64,000 bases of DNA, taken from Scylla paramamosain. Its lineage: Eukaryota; Arthropoda; Malacostraca; Decapoda; Portunidae. Position numbers and translations under genes: made by a program. This document shows positions 55,903 to 64,000 of this stretch, in pieces (the first letter of the stretch is position 1; every line of letters starts with the position of its first letter). Under the pieces are notes generated by a model, which was not told the DNA's origin, searched no databases, and worked only from the letters and a program-made list of their open reading frames with translations. The stretch covers positions 16,352,615 to 16,416,614 of the forward strand of contig NC_087180.1 in NCBI RefSeq assembly GCF_035594125.1, written 5' to 3'.

Positions 55903-57097
55903 TTAATGTTGTGCATTTTACTCATTAGTAGTGACGTATGGTTGCCATAAATAGTTGATCTCATTAGTGTTAGGTTGTATATTTTGGTGGTTAAAATGTG
56001 GCGCCTCTTTATGGCTCTATAATCAACACCTGACGAGAAAACAAGATATCACACTGGTGTATTTATTGTCAGGTGTGTCACCTGCGCCCTGATGATGAAA
56101 CGATTTACCTGCTGATTCACCATTCCACCCTTCCTTCCTACTTACTCCCACAACTCCATATCCACATCACGTCTGCGCCCACTCTTGGTCTCGTTCCCTC
56201 TTCGCTTTCTCAAAATGCCTGCCTTACTCTTTAAAAACATATTTTATTCATAATGCAGCAGGTGTGCTAATCAATCAATCATGTGAATAAGATGTGGGTT
56301 AAATGTAGCGATTTCTCCTGGTATCTGTACTGTTTATCAGAGTAACTACAGCAATACTCGTAAAATGAATTATTTTCTAGGTTCAATCAAATAAATTTCC
56401 ATTAGTAATTAGGAATAAATATAATATTGTATGTAGTAACTTTACAAACTTTAAAACCACTTGTTATGAGTCAGTGTCAAAAGCTTGAGATCTAACAAAC
56501 CAACCCCCATTGACTTAATGGTTTATTTTGCAGATCCACGTTCATTCAATGCAAGGAACACATTCAGCTGTCTTCGAACATCCACTCATCATCTGGCAAG
56601 TCTGGCGAGGACGTCGACCGCAAACATGAACTTCTCTCGTATCTTGCTGGAGGATGAGAGGGAGAGGAGAGGATAACGCGAGGAAAATGTAGTTTTGGAG
56701 GAGCTATGAGGAGGAGAGAGAAGGGGATAGATATAAGAGGGGAGAGGTCAGAAAGAGTGGGAGACAATAATGGGTTTCAGAAAGAGTGGAAAACAATAAT
56801 GGGAAGAGTGACGGGAGGGGTGTGAAGCAAGAGAATGTAAAAAAAACGTATCTCATCTTTTGAAAAAGCTCACATTTATTTGTTGTTGTAGATCGCACTT
56901 TTAGTAGTAGTTCGCAAGTCGTTTTTGCTATATATAGTAAATTAGTTACCCCGTTTTGAGTTTTTTTAATCTGTGTATATTGTTGTTCTATATTTTTCGC
57001 CAGCTGGGTCTTTTTGCAGAGCGGAAGGGAAAGGAATCTCATCCAGCGGAGATGCTGCTGCCGTGACATCACTAAAATATGGCGGCAGTCGAGGAAG

Positions 57098-57135
57098 TGT
57101 GGTGAAACCTCCCTCTTGAAGGAATTCAAGTCATA
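57098..57135 (+). repeat. Possible tail fragment of the dispersed repeat family
   Basis: GAAACCTCCCTCTTGAAGGA plus ATTCAAGTCATAG looks like the continuation of the GTGTCTTGAAA(T/C)C tail of copies C and D. A similar piece, GAGACCTCCATCTTGCAAGA followed by ACTAAAGTCGTAGG, is at 45855-45888. This link is inference. Confidence 0.35.
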
Positions 57136-59997
57136 GACGACACATGGAAATACAGAATTTCCAGAGAAAGGGATAAATGACCGAGAATGCATTAGAGAGG
57201 TGACAAACAGGGGTGAGAAAGAAAAAGTCTTGTGCAGCGAGGCCGTGGAAGGAAAAAGGGAGGCATGCCGTTAGCATGATGGGGGGGGGGTATCGGGGGG
57301 GATGAGAAAAAAAGATGTTGGTATGTATCATCTCTCTATCATTAGCGTAGGACAAGTTTGGTTTTCAAGACAATTTGCTCGCTCAAGCACAGCGAGTCCT
57401 GTGCCGCTTTCTTTCTTGAATCATTGCCGCCAGCAGGGAGAACAGCACCAGAACTGCCCAGATCTGAAAAAAAGGACTTGGTAAGCTTCACACCTAAAGA
57501 ATGAATGAATGCCTTGGACTTCTGTGAGCAGAGGATAAATCTAAAAACAACGAACGATGCTGCACTAAAAAAATTACCGAAAGCGGCAAAACCACCACGG
57601 TCAAAAAAAAAGTCAAAAAAAAAAAAAAAAATCTGATACTACGTTTACTAGACCAATTAAACCGACGACGACCGCTGCTAACACCTGCACGCCGTATCAC
57701 CTGTGCTCTTGTGGTCCTTCCTGTCCGACCACACCTGCCCTTCCCGTGCTGTGACGTGTGCACCTGGGTAAACACGTGCAGGTCAGCAGTGATGTTCCTG
57801 CTTTTGCTAACCTAACCCCTAACATTACTTGATTATAATGCGTCGCAAGAGTGAGTGAGGATCATATAGCGCCGAACGTACGTTTAAGACACCAATAATG
57901 AACAATAATTTAATGAGAAACGCGGTGAAATACAGGTTACAAACAGCGATGAATCCTACTGTTCTTGAATATACGTAACCTGAGCTAGCAATAGTAATTC
58001 AGTGTTTAAAGTTACTGGATACGTACAGACGTTTCGAGAATAACATTACTTGCTACCGATTTAGAATAAACTTTTCCCATTACCACTTCCCATGTAGGAT
58101 AAAAACTTTCCCGATATTACTATGGAAAAATATACTTCGACACGAGAATTTGAAGCGGTGAGTCTATTTACATTCCTCGGTCACTTCCCGGCTTGGAGAG
58201 CTCACACCTTCGTAATGCGGTGAGTTTAATATGAAAATTAATAAAAAAATTAATAAAAATATATATTAGCCTCACGTAAATTAACACAACTTTATTGCTG
58301 CAGTCATCCCATTAGCTCCATGATGAATATTATCACTACTTTTAAACTATTCCTACAACGATCATTAACGTTTATTATACCAACGGAAGAGAAAAATGTT
58401 TGAATTGGGAGAGAACGGAAAGAACACGGGTAATAATCCTCTCCTGGACTAAATTTTAAGAGGAAAATTGTTGAGCAGTGAAAGGATTAACTACCAATCA
58501 AAGCAATGAAATGGTATTTCTTTACAACTACAGCTGCAAGTTTGCCAAAATCTAGTCCATCTTCTCCATACTGTGCTGTGCTAAAATGTACAGCTTAGTT
58601 TGGATCAGTGGTTGTGAAGATTAACCCAATAAACTGTGATTGGTGGGTTGACTGACTCGATTATTTACACCGGCAGAGACCAAGGTAAAATCTGGTTACT
58701 AACTATGCGTCCGGGTACAATATACGAGAATGAAGATGACAGACAATCGGCTAATAAAAATGTATTTGGGTATGTGACATGACAAATGGGATTACGGTTA
58801 CTAAGCCAACAATCATCCTCCTCCTTCAACCAACAGTCTGTCATCACAGTAACTAAGGAGCCTGCTGCTGCCTCTCCACACGTTTCAAACGAGTGCACAT
58901 TGAAGCTTGAGAATATTCCATACTTACATCGATTTTGCATCTTTTACTATTAATTTCGATTCTAGAGGCAATTTGTAAGCTTCTAAAACTAATCGCAAAA
59001 TGCCAATTCCACTGATTTAATTTACTCGTAATATAAAAAATCAATTAGAGATAGACTCAATGCATGAAAAGCGCTCATCACAACAAACGCAAAACCACGA
59101 TTACTAGTTACCTGTACTCAAGCTAATGTGCTGGTAATGTTGACACCAGCATAAAGACTTGCTAGTTACCTACACATGACTAATGCCTAATAACAAAAAA
59201 CTAACGCAAACAATCACGCTAATACATATTATAGAACGAACCCTGTAGCTTTGAAGACCAAACCACCGGCACGTGCATACAGGCCACATTACCTGTTACC
59301 AAGACGAGAGTCCTCTCCTCTCAGCAGTACTACAGGTTCAGCTTCGTTCCTCCATGCTCTCTTCAGTACCTACGCCAGGGGGCATCTCGCGGGTCCTCCT
59401 TCCCGTTACAGCAGCAAGTCAGACCACAGGATGCAGTGCGGTTCACGGCGCCGAGCACATCGACCTTCGTACTCCTCTTGACGTTATTAATCCCTGGTGG
59501 TGTCGGCAGCTCTTGTATGTTATCGCTAATAGACTTTGTGCATTCCCTCCCTCCAGCAGTCTTTTGCCTCTTGATTCCATCTCAAAACCTAATCGCGCAC
59601 ACATGTACCTGCAAACAGCATTCAGACTTTAATGTAAATCATTTCATTATACATCCTTGCATAAGATACAGGAAAAAAGTCCCTACTCCCCCACTCCCTC
59701 CTTTTAACTCCCAATACATCATTCCCGTATTTCCTTCCCCTCCAGTATTTATAAAAAACTATCGCCTGCATTTCCTCCCCCTCCCGAAACTAACACAAGC
59801 TGATAAAAAAAAACTCCACTTTTTTCCTGTTCTGGCGTTCCCCAATTGCGTGGTCGAAGCTCCAATGCCTCGCTGAAACCTCGCACATCTGCCTCTAGTA
59901 TTTTCTCATTTTTACTTATTTCTTCCCATTACCACACCAATAGCACAGTATTTCCTTACGTCATAGTTCTAAGTATGCATGGACATGTTTCACAACG

Positions 59998-60035
<38 letters not shown>

Positions 60036-60514
60036 AGAGCAACACCTTACCTCACGGACCTCTGCCAAACGACTGACCCTACAACCAAGGAGCGACCGCC
60101 CTCTCACCCGTGCCCACCCACCGGCTCACCACCCCCTCACGGTCTCCCGCCCACCTCCCACTGCCACTCAACAACTGTTAGGCCATTCTTGTATCTCCTT
60201 TCCTTTCTGTTCTTTCATAAAACTATAATGAAATGCACAAAACAGATTACCAGTGCAAGTGATAAGTTAACTATATACGTATAGAAGACTTAGTAATAAA
60301 CATGAGTAGGAACTATTGGCAATGAGTAGAAAAGATCGTATCCATTCAAATAAAGACCAATCAGTTGAAAAAAATTTTTTTTTCTTTTTCCAAGTTATGA
60401 AAAAAATTCTTAATTACGTTCATGAAGTTAACAGGTAAGATTTTGTCACCTCACGTCTCAGTATGCATTATTATTACGGAGCTAAGAGGCTTAAGTAGTA
60501 TTCAGTAAGTGTAG

Positions 60515-60564
<50 letters not shown>

Positions 60565-62106
60565 TCATTACTACAAACAAAACAAAAACACAATTCACCA
60601 ACACAGGACTCCAATTACCAATGCTGTAGTGACGCGTCGTTTCCAAAAGCAACACAGCATCAGGTATTCCCATCGCAGCATCAAGCACGGAGGACAAGCA
60701 GCCAGGATCATGATGTGCTATTACTCCTGACGAGGCTCCTTCCCCGTCACCTTGTCAGTGACGGCCACGCCTCTGCTTGTTTATTACGCCGTTATCTCAA
60801 GCAAGGAAGATAAGACTTGGCATCAGCTGTTTCTCGTATCCTTGCATTTATAAACGTTTCAGCATATAATATCGACTACAGTGATAGTTATTGGAGATTT
60901 TTAAGATGTTTTATATTTTGTTGGAATAGTTTAACGAGTCTTACGTACAATCAAGGGTAAAAACACCCATAACTCAACTGATCATTTCTGTGACCTTTGG
61001 AAACTGTCTTAATGAGAAAATAATGTGTGGAATACGTGCCTTAACGCGAGGAAGTGAGGAAATGAAGGTAAATATAACCCTTTCCTTTCCGGATTTATTC
61101 AAGAGAAGATGCACGTGTTAATTAGTGTGTCTCTTGTTCATGGAATCTAAAGTTCTCATCCCATATTTGTCTTCTTTAATCTCGTATTCTGAATCAGGTG
61201 CGTCAAACATAACAAGACTGACGGGAATAAGGGATGTGTGTGTGTGTGTGTGCGTGTGTGTGTGTGTGAGGGTTAGCACGTGATTCGGGAAAGGATGTCA
61301 GTGAGGGGGAACGCTAGACTATTCGATTGGCTGGTTAATGTTTTCTTCTGACGTGCCGCGGAGCCTGTCATGCCTCATCACCCTCTACACCCTTATCACC
61401 CTTCCCTTCCTCAGTCCTTGATTGCCTATGCCATCACTTCGCTCATAGGAAGAGGAAGAGGAAGAGGAAGATGAAAGCTGTTGTACTCGTCATCTTTTGT
61501 CTCTTATCAAGTATCCCTTTTCTGTCGCTATAGTTTGATTCTCTCTTTCTATAAGTACATGCATCTCTTATCAAGCTTGTCGTATTATAATCTATTATTA
61601 AATCTCTCACTAAACTTCTCTCTCTTCCTACTAAGCCTTCTGTACTTATCCTCTTTCACTCTCCTCTCTAACATCAATTCTCTGACGCTACACTTCACTC
61701 TAACTCTCTCTTACGTACTATTTCTTATTAAAACATATACTGCAATCTATTACCATCCTTCCCTTCTCAAACTCCCTTCTCTTTCTATACCTGCCTCTAA
61801 CTCTCCTCTCAAACAGCACTTCTCTATCTACACTTCACACAAGTTCACTAACTAAACGTACTATCTCTTACTCAACGTATACTGCAATCTATTACTACAC
61901 TTCCCCTCCCAATACTTTCCTCTACCTTCTCTTAACTATGATTCACTGGGAATACTTTCTCGTGGCTCGCGCTGATAACTCTAATCGCCAGCATGACAGG
62001 AGAGCGCCATTAACGCCATTAGGACCGCGAGGACTGACCCGTCCGGAGCATGCGAGGCTGGCTGACCTTCTGCTACTTAGAAAAAAAAAAAAAACGAGAG
62101 GCGAGG

Positions 62107-62640
62107 CACGTCAGGATCGGCAGAGGCATGTTTTCTTACCACCTTCTCCCTAATCAGCTGCGACCTCGACTTGATAGAGTTAAGAAAAGGAGTTTGGCCT
62201 ACGCTTTGATTATTATGGGGTGAAGAAGTAACGATAGTGAGTCTTATCTAAGTATTCAGGATTAGCAGAGGCATGCTTACCACCTTCTCTCTGATCAGCA
62301 GCGACCTCGATTTGATAGGAAGAAAAAAAGAAAAAAAAAAGGGTGTTTGCTCTTGAATATGTCTACGTTATTATGGCATGAACGAGTGACGATGGTGAGT
62401 CTTATTTGACTTATTCAAGATCAGCAGAGGCATGTTTTCCTTGCCACCTTCTAATCACCCTCGACCTCAACTTGATAGTGCTGAAAAAAACAAAAAAGTT
62501 TAAAATACCTTCTGGTTAAAGGATGAACTAGTGCCGATGGTAAATATTATGTAGTTATCCATGTTTAAAATACGTTCAGATTAGGGGATGAACGAGTGGC
62601 GATGGTAAATATTATGCAGCCATTCAAGTTCGTTCATCAA
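62107..62640. repeat. Tandem repeat, unit about 145-160 bp
   Basis: CAGAGGCATG recurs at 62121, 62266 and 62425. Each is followed by TTACCACCTTCT, CGACCTCGACTTGATAG and a GATGAACGAGTGACGATGGT block. Two partial copies of the last block are at 62522 and 62588. Confidence 0.75.
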
Positions 62641-62970
62641 TTCGTTAGCTTCGTTAAGATCGCCTTGTGTCGAGTACCTGTGTTTCCAGCGATGTATGGG
62701 ACGGTAGCACAGGCTTTCCATACCCTGTCGTGGGAGGCTGCGGTGGAAGACACGACCTCCCCGTCAGGTGGTGTGCTGGCTGGCTACTAATCTCCAGGGC
62801 TGACGGGTCGTTAATCTTTCTTAATACAGATATATAGATGGTCAGTCCGCGCGGCTCCTGATGCCTCAGTATTCACTCGTCCTATTAATGACCTGTTCCG
62901 CTCATAGTAATTCAATAGTAACCAAGCTATTTACCAGTGCGGGGCTGCAGAAAAAAGAAGTACAATGGTC

Positions 62971-63018
<48 letters not shown>

Positions 63019-64000
63019 ACCACATTTAACACTCCGAAGCAAGGCTGGTGAACAAGAATGAGATGCAAGTTTGGAGACACTAATGGAAGGACGGCGTGTG
63101 TCGGGGAGTGCCTGCTTGTACTGGTGCTAATAAGGCCAACATTCTTTGCACCAAGGGACGGCAGCCAATTTATAACCTGAAGGACTCACTGGGAATAACA
63201 TCCAATTACTACGCATTCTCCACACCTCCGTCTGACTGCAGGGCAAAGATTCGTGCTAATTAGGGACTACAATGCCATCTGGTGTCAACTTTTTTGCACC
63301 AACATGTAAACACTGCCATCTGTGGGTTTTTCTTTTTTTTTTTCAGTTTACCGCTAATTTACATCAAGATAAGAATATGTTATTTAATGAGTAGGAATTG
63401 AAGCGTCATTTTCTTGTGTGATGGTTAATATTGCGGAAATCTCTTAATCTTTTCACCGCTTTGGTTTCTCTTCTTAACATAATGGAAAAAATAATAAATG
63501 AATAATCTCTTGGATCTTTTCACCGCTATGGCTTCTCTTAGCGTTAGAAGGTGGAAATAAAATTGGATATATTTAGAAATACACCACTCAGTAATCGTTA
63601 TTCTATTCACGGTTTTACTTTTATTTCCGTTCAGAAAAATCGTGCAGAGCAAGTGAATGCAACAACTGTCACACTGTCGTTAAATATCAGTCAGAGGATT
63701 AATTGGCATCAGAGTTTCAGAGTATTTATTCATCTATCTTCTTTATTTCTTTTCTTGCTGTAGCTAAAATCATAATAACAACTCCTCAGCTGAATAATCC
63801 GATTTTACTTTTAATGCCTATAGGTTTGTAGGTCTGGTACAACTTCCCAACGTTGAACAGTAAAATATATAAATAATTACACTTCCCTTTACACAACGTC
63901 AAATGTGTTGTTCTCTGGCACCCGCAAACCACACAGCAAGTACTCATAAACAACATAACAAGCACTTTGGTCAAGCCTCAGTGACTTTCCCTTCCCTTAA

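Larger units (their letters stand above)
55903..64000. other. Upstream flank of C1GALT1; no supported gene
   Basis: This stretch is AT-rich non-coding sequence with GA microsatellites at 60001-60030, 60519-60559 and 62975-63015 and a tandem repeat near 62107-62640. No conserved protein could be recognised. Confidence 0.45.

Noticed and set aside
57435..57500. Minus-strand hydrophobic stretch (IWAVLVLFSLLAAMIQ)
   Set aside because: It resembles a signal peptide, but there is no in-frame Met, no usable donor after it, and the frame stops within ten codons.
59273..59876. Overlapping ORFs of 119 and 146 codons upstream of C1GALT1
   Set aside because: They overlap in different frames, and neither shows a recognisable motif or a codon pattern like the two real genes.

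Overview
The window is typical of a decapod crustacean genome, possibly a crab. I infer this from the protein sequences, the very heavy load of AG/CT, AC/GT and AT microsatellites, dispersed repeats with microsatellite heads, and TTAGG-type motifs. The species cannot be fixed from sequence alone. I see no bacterial, viral or organellar gene, no CRISPR array, and no rRNA or tRNA gene that I could support.

Two multi-exon protein genes can be built by hand, with splice sites and codon phases agreeing at every junction. On the plus strand, 5367-35127 holds a Sidestep-family cell-adhesion protein. It has five Ig domains, one fibronectin III domain, a transmembrane helix and a 164-residue tail, in 14 coding exons; the signal-peptide exon is not found. 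On the minus strand, 55428-45049 holds a complete C1GALT1 (core 1 beta-1,3-galactosyltransferase, GT31) gene in 10 coding exons, encoding 373 residues. The two genes converge tail to tail across about 10 kb of repeat-rich DNA. One acts at the cell surface in neural and muscle recognition and the other in Golgi mucin-type O-glycosylation. They need not be functionally linked.

Layout: 1-5366 is flank, or intron upstream of the first recognised Sidestep exon. 5500-22730 is a 17.2 kb intron packed with microsatellites and a striking degenerate array of about 19 units at 18230-20740, carrying AP-1-like and ETS-like motifs. 22731-35127 is the rest of Sidestep. 35128 to about 36400 is its likely 3' UTR. 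36400-45048 is intergenic. 45049-55428 is C1GALT1. 55429-64000 is its upstream flank, with one unexplained hydrophobic ORF-like exon at 55730-55902 and several minisatellites.

The most unusual pattern is that ends of real exons, together with their splice sites, are repeated in neighbouring introns. This affects Sidestep exons 2, 3 and 7 (3' ends with donor) and C1GALT1 exon 4 (5' end with acceptor). In Sidestep exons 3 and 7 the copies still keep the reading frame. No wholly new multi-gene system was found.
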